Origin: an uncultured Clostridium sp.
GTDB taxonomy: Bacteria > Bacillota > Clostridia > TANB77 > CAG-508
Direction: 5' to 3'
Assembly (NCBI GenBank): GCA_900557045.1
Contig: USQY01000036.1
Coordinates: 1-18,002 of the forward strand
DNA length: 18,002 bases
Shown: positions 1 to 6,101 of the stretch, piece after piece
Position numbering within the stretch: position 1 is the first letter of the stretch
Layout: every line of letters begins with the position of its first letter
Made by a program: the position numbers and the translations under genes
Notes under the pieces: generated by a model
Told to the model about the DNA's origin: nothing
Seen by the model: the letters and a program-made list of their open reading frames with translations, nothing else
Databases searched by the model: none

Positions 1-74
1 TATACTTAAGAATTTGATTATATTGAATTTTTATAAAATATAATATAAAATTAAATAAAAATCAAGTTTTTATA

Positions 75-101
75 TTGACTAAACTAGCCTAAAGCTATAA
101 T
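75..101 (+). promoter_or_regulatory. Promoter with possible TetR self-operator
   Basis: A -35-like TTGACT (75-80) and a perfect TATAAT (96-101) are separated by 15 bp, shorter than the usual 17. The segment 75-91 is an imperfect inverted repeat: TTGACTA, then 3 bp, then TAGCCTA, with 5 of 7 positions complementary. TetR-family repressors commonly bind such palindromes over their own promoter, so autoregulation of the gene at 133 is a reasonable inference. The promoter call is the firmer part. Confidence 0.55.
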
Positions 102-132
102 ATGACAACAAAAAACAAGGAGGGTAACACAT

Positions 133-702
133 ATGAATAGAACAAAAAGAAAGATTTTTGAAACTGCAATGGAGTTATTTGCACAAAAAGGATATGATGG
201 AACTAGTGTTGAAGAAATTACTTCGATAGTTGGAATTGCAAAAGGTACTTTGTATTATCATTTTTCAAGCAAGGAAGAAATTTTTAATTTTTTAGTAGAA
301 GAAGGAATGAAACTTTTGCGTAATAGTATAGAAATAAAAACTTCAAAATATACCAGCACAATTGATAAAATAAAAGCCGTAGTATTGATACAAATCAAAA
401 TTATTTTGAAATATGAGAATTTAATTACTTTAGTAATTAGCCAAATGTGGGGAAGAGAAGAAAGAAATTTAAGATGTAGGTCATATGTGAATGAATATAT
501 AAAAATTATAGAAGACATTATTAAAGATGGTATAAAAAAAGGAGAAATATATGATGGAGATCCTGAAGCCATTGCTACTGCGATTTTTGGATTAACTTGT
601 TCTATTTTGATGTATAAATTAGAGACAACTGAAGAAATTAATATTCAAAATTTATATAATGTATTTAGTCAATATGCAATTAAAGGATTAAAAATTAAAT
701 AA
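133..702 (+). CDS. TetR/AcrR-family transcriptional regulator
   Basis: A 189-residue protein, the normal size for this family. Residues about 8-54 form the TetR-type helix-turn-helix, recognisable from 'AMELFAQKGYDGTSVEEI' followed by 'GIAKGTLYYHFSSKEEIF'. The rest is a helical ligand-binding and dimerisation domain with a hydrophobic segment near residues 145-165 ('AIATAIFGLTCSILMYKL'). Family members are usually repressors released by a small molecule; the ligand here cannot be read from sequence. The ATG is preceded by AAGGAGG at 117-123 with good spacing. No adjacent transporter or enzyme is visible downstream, so the target may lie outside the window upstream or be only its own promoter. 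No hairpin terminator was found after the stop codon. Confidence 0.9.
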   Translation: MNRTKRKIFETAMELFAQKGYDGTSVEEITSIVGIAKGTLYYHFSSKEEIFNFLVEEGMKLLRNSIEIKTSKYTSTIDKIKAVVLIQIKIILKYENLITLVISQMWGREERNLRCRSYVNEYIKIIEDIIKDGIKKGEIYDGDPEAIATAIFGLTCSILMYKLETTEEINIQNLYNVFSQYAIKGLKIK

Positions 703-864
703 TACACATGATTTAAAGTGTAGCAAAATTTTAAATACAAATATATAATAATATAATAAAACATTAAATTGTAATAGTAATTATAAAAAACTATGTTAAT
801 AATTTATTAAGACATTACACAAATAAATTATATACTGCAATTTATATGCAATGATTTACAATAA

Positions 865-900
865 AAAACTATTGCACAAAAAATAGTTTTGATATATAAT
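865..900 (+). promoter_or_regulatory. murD promoter overlapped by an inverted repeat
   Basis: TTGCAC (872-877) and a perfect TATAAT (895-900) are spaced 17 bp apart, a near-consensus sigma-A promoter ending 29 bp before the murD start. A perfect 9-bp inverted repeat (AAAACTATT at 865-873 and AATAGTTTT at 882-890) lies across the -35 box and spacer. That is the position of an operator, though no T-run follows, so it is not a terminator. The promoter is well supported; the operator role is inferred. Confidence 0.65.
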
Positions 901-929
901 TTAGCCTGTAAAAAAGGGAGGAATATGTT

Positions 930-2354
930 ATGGCAAAATATATTAATGAAAAATTACAAGAGTTTGAAAGGTACATTCGCAATAAAAAAGTAGCAATAAT
1001 AGGCTTAGGAGTAAGTAACTTGCCGCTTCTTGACTATTTCTCTGATAAAGGAGCAGATGTAACTGTATTTGATAAAAGAACAATAGATGAAATAGATAAA
1101 ACAATACTAGACAAAATAACTTCACGCTGTATTCATTTTTCATTTGGAGAGCATTATTTAGTAAACTTAGTAGGATTTGATATAATATTTAGATCTCCTA
1201 CATGTAGACCAGATACACCTGAATTAAAAGCAGAAAGTATAAGAGGAGCAGTAGTTACATCAGAAATAGAAATGGTTGTTGAATTATGCCCAGGAAAAGT
1301 AATAGGTGTAACAGGTAGTGATGGAAAAACAACTACAACAAGTTTAATATATGAAATAGTAAAAGAAAAAGGATATGATTGTTATTTAGGTGGAAACATA
1401 GGAATACCACTGTTCACTAAAATAAAAGACATGACACCTGAAACAATAGTTGTACTAGAACTTAGTAGTTTTCAATTAATGGATATGCAAACATGCCCAG
1501 AAATTTCTGTAGTAACAAATGTATCACCTAATCATTTAGATATACATAAATCATATGAAGAATATATAGAATGTAAGAAAAAAATATTCAAAAATCAAAC
1601 AGAAAAAGGAATTGTAATTTTAAACTACGATAATGATGTAACTAGATATTTTGCATCAGAAGCAAATGGAAAAGTAATATTCTTCAGTAGAAAAAATAGA
1701 TTAGATAATGGAGTTATATATGATAATGGTGTAATTAAGTCATGTGAAGATGGAGTTAGAAGACATATAATAACAATAGATGATGCAGTATCATTACGCG
1801 GAATGCATAATTATGAAAATATGTGTGCAGCAATAGCAGCGACATCAACATTAGTAGAACCATCAATACAAGCTAGAGCCATAACTAAGTTCAAAGGAGT
1901 AGAACATAGATTAGAATACGTTAGAACTATAAATGGAGTAAAATGGTATAATGATTCAATAGGAACAAGTCCTACAAGAACAATAGCAGGTTTAAATGCT
2001 TTTGATAAAAAAATAGTATTAATAGCAGGTGGATATGATAAAAAGTTAGACTATAAACCTATTGCTAAACCTATAATTGATAAAGTAAGTAATTTAATAT
2101 TGATGGGTGCTACAGCTGATAAAATACAAACTGTAGTTGAGGAACAGTTAAAGACTAGCGTTACAAATGGTAATGATATCTCTTTACCAATATATAGATG
2201 TAATACATTAGAAGAAGCTGTTAATAAAGCACATGAAGTAGCAAACTCTAACGAAATAGTGCTATTCTCACCAGCAAGTGCAAGTTTTGATATGTATAAG
2301 AACTTCATGGAAAGAGGAGAAAAATTCAAAGAGTTAGTTAGAAATATTGATTAA
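930..2354 (+). CDS. murD: UDP-N-acetylmuramoyl-L-alanine--D-glutamate ligase MurD
   Basis: Cytoplasmic ATP-dependent ligase that adds D-glutamate to UDP-MurNAc-L-Ala, the second amino acid addition of peptidoglycan precursor synthesis. At 474 aa it is slightly longer than the usual 440-460. The N-terminal UDP-binding Rossmann fold starts 'VAIIGLGVSNLPLLDYF' (21-37). The Mur ligase P-loop is 'GVTGSDGKTTTT' (126-137), followed by 'GGNIGIPL', 'ELSSFQLMD' and 'TNVSPNHLDIHKSYEEY'. The C-terminal domain carries 'GMHNYENMCAA', 'GVEHRLEYV', 'YNDSIGTSPTRTIAGL' and 'FSPASASFDMYKNFMERGEKF'. The start is set by GGGAGG at 916-921, 8 nt before ATG; the ATG at 925 is in another frame. It stands alone, outside any division-and-cell-wall cluster. 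No T-run terminator follows the stop codon. Confidence 0.97.
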   Translation: MAKYINEKLQEFERYIRNKKVAIIGLGVSNLPLLDYFSDKGADVTVFDKRTIDEIDKTILDKITSRCIHFSFGEHYLVNLVGFDIIFRSPTCRPDTPELKAESIRGAVVTSEIEMVVELCPGKVIGVTGSDGKTTTTSLIYEIVKEKGYDCYLGGNIGIPLFTKIKDMTPETIVVLELSSFQLMDMQTCPEISVVTNVSPNHLDIHKSYEEYIECKKKIFKNQTEKGIVILNYDNDVTRYFASEANGKVIFFSRKNRLDNGVIYDNGVIKSCEDGVRRHIITIDDAVSLRGMHNYENMCAAIAATSTLVEPSIQARAITKFKGVEHRLEYVRTINGVKWYNDSIGTSPTRTIAGLNAFDKKIVLIAGGYDKKLDYKPIAKPIIDKVSNLILMGATADKIQTVVEEQLKTSVTNGNDISLPIYRCNTLEEAVNKAHEVANSNEIVLFSPASASFDMYKNFMERGEKFKELVRNID

Positions 2355-2393
2355 TAATTATATAATACTTAAAACAAACAATTAAAGATTAGT

Positions 2394-2422
2394 AACTAAA
2401 ACTACCTCCTAAACATATTATA
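2394..2422 (+). promoter_or_regulatory. Possible sigma-K-type promoter
   Basis: AAC (2394-2396) lies upstream of CATATTATA (2414-2422), matching the B. subtilis sigma-K pattern mACm-N16-17-CATAnnnTA except for the base right after AC. Transcription would begin near 2428-2430, inside the loop of the hairpin that buries the ribosome binding site. In DNA this AT-rich the match could be chance, so this is a hypothesis. Confidence 0.35.
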
Positions 2423-2449
2423 AATATATAAATGTTTAGGAGGTAGTTT
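2399..2449 (+). promoter_or_regulatory. Perfect hairpin burying the ribosome binding site of the gene at 2451
   Basis: Positions 2399-2416 and 2432-2449 are perfectly complementary over 18 bp with a 15-nt loop. The Shine-Dalgarno core AGGAGG (2438-2443) lies wholly inside the right arm, 7 nt before the ATG at 2451. No T-run follows, so it is not a normal intrinsic terminator. Any transcript reading in from murD would have this site masked. A transcript starting within the loop would lack the left arm and leave it open. Confidence 0.7.
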
Positions 2450-2450
2450 A

Positions 2451-3071
2451 ATGTTATATAACGATTTTGAAGATTATATGAGAAGCGTATTAGGATATTC
2501 TACAAATGAATCAGGCAATATAAATCAGCAATATCAAAATGAATATCAAACTTTATATGGTTCTACATACCAAACAAGAGAATCAAATTTTGATATCGAA
2601 CAAATGTATCCTCAAATATATAGAACAATAAATCCTATAGTTTGTAATATGTGTCAAAATATTAACCAACCAATAACAGAAGAGCTAGTAGAGCAAATGA
2701 CAAATGAAATATACAGAAGTGTAGAGCAACGTGTTGAGATTCAAAATGTTGTTAATTTGAAAATTGAAACAAGAGGAGAAGCAGAATGTTCGGAAAAGTT
2801 ATGCAAATGTAAAGAAAATAAAATGCTTTGCAAAGATAATAGAGTAGAAAAGAATAACAGCGATATTAATCAAGATAAACAATCACAAAATACAAGACAG
2901 CAACAAAGGCAAAATCCACTACTACGTGATTTAATACGTATACTTATATTAAATCAATTATTCAGACCAGGAAGGCCACCATTTATACCAGGACCAGGTT
3001 TCCCAGGATTTCCACCACCACGACCACCTATGCCACCAAGACCGGGAAGACCACCGTTTAGACCTATGTAA
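2451..3071 (+). CDS. Unrecognised protein with cysteine pairs and a proline-rich tail
   Basis: 206 aa with no family I recognise. Residues 1-60 are polar and rich in Asn, Gln and Tyr. A CxxC pair lies at 65/68 ('CNMC'), and further cysteines at 113, 118, 120 and 127 form a small cluster in a charged segment. A Gln-rich stretch (about 148-155) leads to a short hydrophobic helix ('LLRDLIRILILNQLF', 157-171), then a tail of Pro, Gly, Arg and Phe repeats (173-206) in which 'RPGRPPF' occurs twice. No signal peptide or clear transmembrane helix is seen. Such tails are often seen in surface or structural proteins. Together with the possible sigma-K promoter this makes a spore-coat role conceivable, but that is inference only. 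The start is fixed by AGGAGG at 2438, which sits in a hairpin. A terminator follows at 3152-3200. Confidence 0.75.
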   Translation: MLYNDFEDYMRSVLGYSTNESGNINQQYQNEYQTLYGSTYQTRESNFDIEQMYPQIYRTINPIVCNMCQNINQPITEELVEQMTNEIYRSVEQRVEIQNVVNLKIETRGEAECSEKLCKCKENKMLCKDNRVEKNNSDINQDKQSQNTRQQQRQNPLLRDLIRILILNQLFRPGRPPFIPGPGFPGFPPPRPPMPPRPGRPPFRPM

Positions 3072-3151
3072 GGATTGAATTTCAAAAAAACAAAATTTTC
3101 CAATATTTCAAAATTTATTTTGTATATAAACAAATATAATGTGGAAAAATA

Positions 3152-3200
3152 AAATTGTATTCAAATTAAATGTAAAAATTAAATTTGAATGCAATTTTTT
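3152..3200 (+). terminator. Rho-independent terminator between the 206-aa gene and the CBS gene
   Basis: Arms 3152-3167 and 3182-3197 pair over 16 bp with one G-T wobble and a 14-nt loop, and the T-run at 3195-3200 follows directly. It ends only 8 bp before the AGGAGG of the CBS gene. It could therefore act as an attenuator as well as ending transcription of the upstream gene. Confidence 0.7.
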
Positions 3201-3221
3201 ATGTTTTAGGAGGAAAAAATT

Positions 3222-3659
3222 ATGAAAGTTAATGATTGTATGTGTCATGATGTTTTATGGGTAAATCCAAATACTAGTATTTGTGAATGTGCTAATTTAA
3301 TGGCAGAGCATAAAATTGGATGTATACCGGTTTGCAATGATGAAAAGAATGTTGTTGGTTTAGTAACAGATAGAGATATCTTATTAAGAAGTGTGTGTTG
3401 TGAAAAAGATACCAAAACAACACCTGTAAGAGAGATTATGAGTACTAATGTGTGCTGTTGCGAACCAAATACAGAGTTACATCATGCTGAAAATATTATG
3501 TCTGATAATCAGGTTAGAAGATTGCCTGTTATAGAAAATAATAAGATAGTAGGTATATTGTCGATTGGGGATATTAGTAGAAATCCTAATACAAATAAGG
3601 AGAGTTTTATTGTTACTTTAGATAATATTTGTGGGTGTGGGAATAAAAATCATCAGTAA
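3222..3659 (+). CDS. Cysteine-rich CBS-domain-pair protein
   Basis: 145 aa consisting almost entirely of two CBS domains in tandem. The first spans about 1-60 ('VNPNTSICECANLMAEHKIG' then 'VVGLVTDRDILLR'). The second spans about 68-123 ('VREIMSTNVC', 'AENIMSDNQVRRLPVIENNK', 'VGILSIGDISR'). CBS pairs bind adenosyl nucleotides and usually act as energy or ligand sensors; stand-alone pairs like this often have unknown partners. The unusual feature is 13 cysteines (6, 8, 21, 23, 34, 38, 59, 60, 78-80, 137, 139), including CC, CCC and a C-terminal 'CGCG'. These suggest metal binding or redox sensitivity, but that is inference. The ribosome binding site AGGAGG (3208-3213) is 8 nt from the ATG. The gene sits directly behind a terminator hairpin. 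Confidence 0.9.
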   Translation: MKVNDCMCHDVLWVNPNTSICECANLMAEHKIGCIPVCNDEKNVVGLVTDRDILLRSVCCEKDTKTTPVREIMSTNVCCCEPNTELHHAENIMSDNQVRRLPVIENNKIVGILSIGDISRNPNTNKESFIVTLDNICGCGNKNHQ

Positions 3660-3666
3660 AATTTGC

Positions 3667-3902
3667 TGGTAGCACCGTGAGAAAAAAATTGTTACTTTTG
3701 AAAAAACAAACTCCTCAAACGCGGTGGGGTGCGTGCTGGGTTGGGTGGACTTGTTATGATAATTATTGTGGTTAGATGTTTTTTGGTAGCACCGTGAGAA
3801 AAAAATTGTTACTTTTGAAAAAACAAAGCTCCTTCAAACGCGGTGGGGTGCGTGCTGGGTTGGGTGGACTTGTTACGATAATTACTGGGGTTAGATGTTT
3901 TG
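3667..3902. repeat. Tandem duplication of a 117/119-bp intergenic unit
   Basis: Copy 1 (3667-3783) and copy 2 (3784-3902) lie head to tail. They differ by three substitutions in the last third and by two single-base insertions near 3828-3835 of copy 2. Both start TGGTAGCACCGTGAG and share a GC-richer middle with several G-runs that contrasts with the AT-rich surroundings. No open reading frame of interest runs through on the plus strand. This is part of a 458-bp stretch (3660-4117) without a gene. Confidence 0.9.
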
Positions 3903-3957
3903 GGGCTTAGGTCGGAGCTTTGTTTTTTCAAAAGTAACAATTTTTTTCTTCGAGTGG
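3791..3957. repeat. Element bounded by a 35-bp perfect inverted repeat (MITE-like)
   Basis: Positions 3798-3832 and 3914-3948 are perfect inverted copies over 35 bp, separated by 81 bp. The pairing resumes at the outer ends (CAC at 3791-3793 and GTG at 3955-3957), giving arms of about 43 bp. The left arm is part of copy 2 of the tandem unit, and copy 1 carries a nearly identical left arm without a right partner. Small size, terminal inverted repeats and no coding capacity are the marks of a miniature transposable element. As RNA it would form a long stem with a large loop. No clear target-site duplication was found. Confidence 0.7.
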
Positions 3958-4005
3958 GGGTGAAGGATAGGGTTTTTGATTTTTTGGAAAATGGGGGTGA
4001 AGGAT
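3955..4005. repeat. Short direct repeat, 14 bp, two copies
   Basis: The sequence TGGGGGTGAAGGAT occurs at 3955-3968 and again at 3992-4005, 37 bp apart, directly abutting the inverted-repeat element. The rest of the stretch to 4117 is AT-rich. It holds a TATAAT (4076-4081) without a good -35 box, which is the best guess for the promoter of the next gene. Confidence 0.6.
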
Positions 4006-4117
4006 TATAGAATTTTTGTCTAATAAGTACTGTTTTTTTATTGGTAAAAAAATGTATGTATAAACTGATTTTACATATAATAAAATATAGAAAATATAAA
4101 GAAGGAAGTGACTTATT

Positions 4118-5218
4118 TTGATTCTAGATTTCAACTATTGGATAAAAGTTATAAAAAAACTTTTAGTGTTAGCTATAGGAATTTTATTAATATATATAGG
4201 ATTTAAAGTAAGTATTTTTTATACGCCTTTCTTGGTAGCATTCATATTATCACAATTAATAGAACCTATTATAAGATTCTGCATGAAAAAACTTAAAATG
4301 AGAAGGAAAGTAAGTGCAATATTAATATTTGTTATTGTACTTTCTATTATTATAGGATTAATCACTGGAGGAATAATTACACTTGTATCTGAGGCATCAA
4401 ATCTTTTGTCAAATATAAATTACTATTTTGAAAAAATATATAATGGATCACAGAATATAATATCGGATTTTGATTTTACCAAAATTCAGTTATCTAATGA
4501 GCTAAATACTATTTTAAGTAATTCTACAGGAGAATTTATTAATACCGCTTCTAATTGGGTAAAAAATATATTAACAACTTTTTTGAATACAGTAACATCA
4601 CTTCCTAAAATAGGATTATGTATTATAATTACAATATTAGCATTATATTTTATGTGTACAGATAAAATATATATGCTAGATCAAATAGAACATCATTTAC
4701 CAGAACAATGGGTAAAAAAATTAACTAAACATATTAAAGCATTAACCAAAACTCTAGGATGTTACTTAAAAGCGCAATTTACACTAATATTAATATCTTT
4801 TATAATATCCTTAATAGGGTTATATATATTTGCTCTAGCAGGATTAAATGTAACATATCCGTTAATGACAGCAATAGGAATTGCAATTGTAGATGCTTTA
4901 CCTATATTTGGTTCTGGTACAGTAATGGTACCTTGGGCTATAATTTCAGCATGTAATGGAGATATAACTTTAGGAATATGTGTATTAGTTTTATGGATTA
5001 TTATGAGTATTGTAAGACAAATAATAGAACCTAAAATTGTAAGTGGGCAAATTGGGATACACCCTATATTTACTTTAATAGCCATGTACACTGGATTTAA
5101 ATTTATAGGCTTTTTAGGTATATTTATTGGTCCTATTGTATTGATTATATTGAAAGAAATATATGCAAATAGAATTGATAAGGGATTTGTGAAGAGTATA
5201 TTTGATAGGGAATGTTAA
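4118..5218 (+). CDS. AI-2E family transporter, YtvI-like membrane protein
   Basis: 366 aa, typical for the AI-2E/PerM family (PF01594). Two closely spaced N-terminal helices (about 12-50) are followed by a third after 'KLKMRRKVSAILIFVIVLS'. A soluble segment (about 95-165) comes next, then a C-terminal block of helices. That block includes the family-typical 'YPLMTAIGIAIVDALPIFGSGTVMVPW' and, further on, 'IIEPKIVSGQIGIHPIFTLIAMYTGFKF'. Family members export autoinducer-2 or exchange ions; in spore formers YtvI is a sporulation membrane protein of nearly the same length, so that is a plausible counterpart. The substrate is not predictable. The start is TTG at 4118 behind AAGGAAG (4102-4108); no better in-frame start exists. 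The gene is monocistronic, ending at a strong hairpin. Confidence 0.88.
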   Translation: MILDFNYWIKVIKKLLVLAIGILLIYIGFKVSIFYTPFLVAFILSQLIEPIIRFCMKKLKMRRKVSAILIFVIVLSIIIGLITGGIITLVSEASNLLSNINYYFEKIYNGSQNIISDFDFTKIQLSNELNTILSNSTGEFINTASNWVKNILTTFLNTVTSLPKIGLCIIITILALYFMCTDKIYMLDQIEHHLPEQWVKKLTKHIKALTKTLGCYLKAQFTLILISFIISLIGLYIFALAGLNVTYPLMTAIGIAIVDALPIFGSGTVMVPWAIISACNGDITLGICVLVLWIIMSIVRQIIEPKIVSGQIGIHPIFTLIAMYTGFKFIGFLGIFIGPIVLIILKEIYANRIDKGFVKSIFDREC

Positions 5219-5232
5219 TTTTAAAAATGAAA

Positions 5233-5284
5233 AAAGGACTCTTCTCAAAACATATAGACTAATATGTTTTGAGAAGAGTCCTTT
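5233..5284. terminator. Convergent terminator, 23-bp perfect stem
   Basis: Arms 5233-5255 and 5262-5284 are perfectly complementary over 23 bp with a 6-nt loop. On the minus strand the stem is followed by a long T-rich run (complement of 5221-5235), making it a strong terminator for the minus-strand gene at 5320-5895. On the plus strand only three Ts follow, so it probably ends the 4118 gene less efficiently. Confidence 0.8.
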
Positions 5285-5319
5285 AAAAAATATAAGTTAT
5301 AAAATTAAATTTTCTACTA

Positions 5320-5895
5320 TTAAGTCTCACTACTAACAAAACCATCATCAGGTGGATACACAAATTCATCATTAGGAACAGATGTTTCTTTTATACAATT
5401 AACTTCTATAACAGGCCTTTCACCATGATATTCTCCTTTAGTAATAACCCCTTCAACTTCAACCCAACTACGATCTTTAAATCCTTGCATATCAACATCA
5501 TTAGCAACATTTTTACATAGGAATCCTACAACTACAGCCTGATTATCAGAAGAAATAATCATCTCTCTGGCTAATACGAACTGATTTTCGCTGAAATCAT
5601 ACAGTCTATAAACAAACCCTGTAAATTTAATTTTCTTGCCAACATATTTATCCATATTTTCATGACAATCTTTTAATATATTAGTATAATTACTAGAATT
5701 AGCCTGAATAAAATTATCACTATTAGAAGCGGAAAAATCGTCAGTAACCATCACTCTGAAAGTACTTTCATAAAATCTATAACCAACAACCATAAAAACA
5801 ATAACAAGCAATAATACAACAAAAGTAATTACTACTTTTTTCATCCAATTACGATTCATTTTAATATTACATATAAACATAACTAAATATACCAC
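5320..5895 (-). CDS. Membrane-anchored protein related to the TIGR03943/YcgQ C-terminal domain
   Basis: 191 aa with one N-terminal membrane helix (about 19-39) and an extracytoplasmic domain. 'KYVGKKIKFTGFVYRLYDFSENQFVLAREMI' (83-113), 'VVVGFLC' (121-127), 'SWVEVEGVI' (143-151), 'PVIEV' (161-165) and a final 'YPP' resemble the C-terminal DUF1980 domain of YcgQ-type proteins. Those are longer multi-helix proteins usually encoded beside a DUF318 permease. Here only one helix remains and no permease is next door, so this is a reduced stand-alone form or an independent relative; I assign it from memory of the motif pattern. The start is uncertain. The GTG at 5895 lies only 2 nt from a GAAAGG-type site, and ATG at 5880 or 5859 (giving MNRNWMKK) are alternatives. 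Confidence 0.6.
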   Translation of the reverse strand: MVYLVMFICNIKMNRNWMKKVVITFVVLLLVIVFMVVGYRFYESTFRVMVTDDFSASNSDNFIQANSSNYTNILKDCHENMDKYVGKKIKFTGFVYRLYDFSENQFVLAREMIISSDNQAVVVGFLCKNVANDVDMQGFKDRSWVEVEGVITKGEYHGERPVIEVNCIKETSVPNDEFVYPPDDGFVSSET

Positions 5896-5906
5896 TACCT
5901 TTCATA

Positions 5907-5971
5907 CATAATAAAGAAGTACCCTTTATTATGCTATTTGCACAAAGAAGGTATGTATCCTCAATTGTGCA
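5907..5971. repeat. Two inverted repeats in the divergent region before secA
   Basis: CATAATAAAG (5907-5916) and CTTTATTATG (5924-5933) form a perfect 10-bp stem with a 7-nt loop. Just beyond it, TGCACAA (5939-5945) and TTGTGCA (5965-5971) form a second 7-bp inverted repeat that encloses a smaller AGG/CCT pair. Both lie in the roughly 200-bp stretch between the divergent genes at 5895 (minus) and 6102 (plus). They could be operators or leader structures of the minus-strand gene, for which I see no clear promoter. Confidence 0.5.
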
Positions 5972-6018
5972 TTATTAATAATAATTATATTATCTTAATA
6001 AAAAATATATGATTTTTC

Positions 6019-6047
6019 TTGCGAAATTTTATAATTAGTGATATAGT
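6019..6047 (+). promoter_or_regulatory. Likely secA promoter
   Basis: TTGCGA (6019-6024) and TATAGT (6042-6047) are 17 bp apart, each one or two bases from the sigma-A consensus. They end 54 bp before the secA start codon. No leader hairpin comparable to the E. coli secM arrangement is visible. Confidence 0.6.
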
Positions 6048-6101
6048 ACAAAAAGATTATATGTAATTAAATAATACATAAGATAGAAAGGAAGAAAAGT
6101 G

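Noticed and set aside
3720..3905. G-rich tracts suggested a G-quadruplex.
   Set aside because: There are not four runs of three or more Gs at short spacing; only a weak two-layer form is possible.
3660..4005. The direct repeats looked briefly like a CRISPR array.
   Set aside because: Only two long units lie directly head to tail with no spacers of constant size, and no cas gene is nearby.
3928..4134. A minus-strand reading frame across the inverted-repeat element.
   Set aside because: It translates the repeat and AT-rich DNA, has no domain, and overlaps the start of the gene at 4118.
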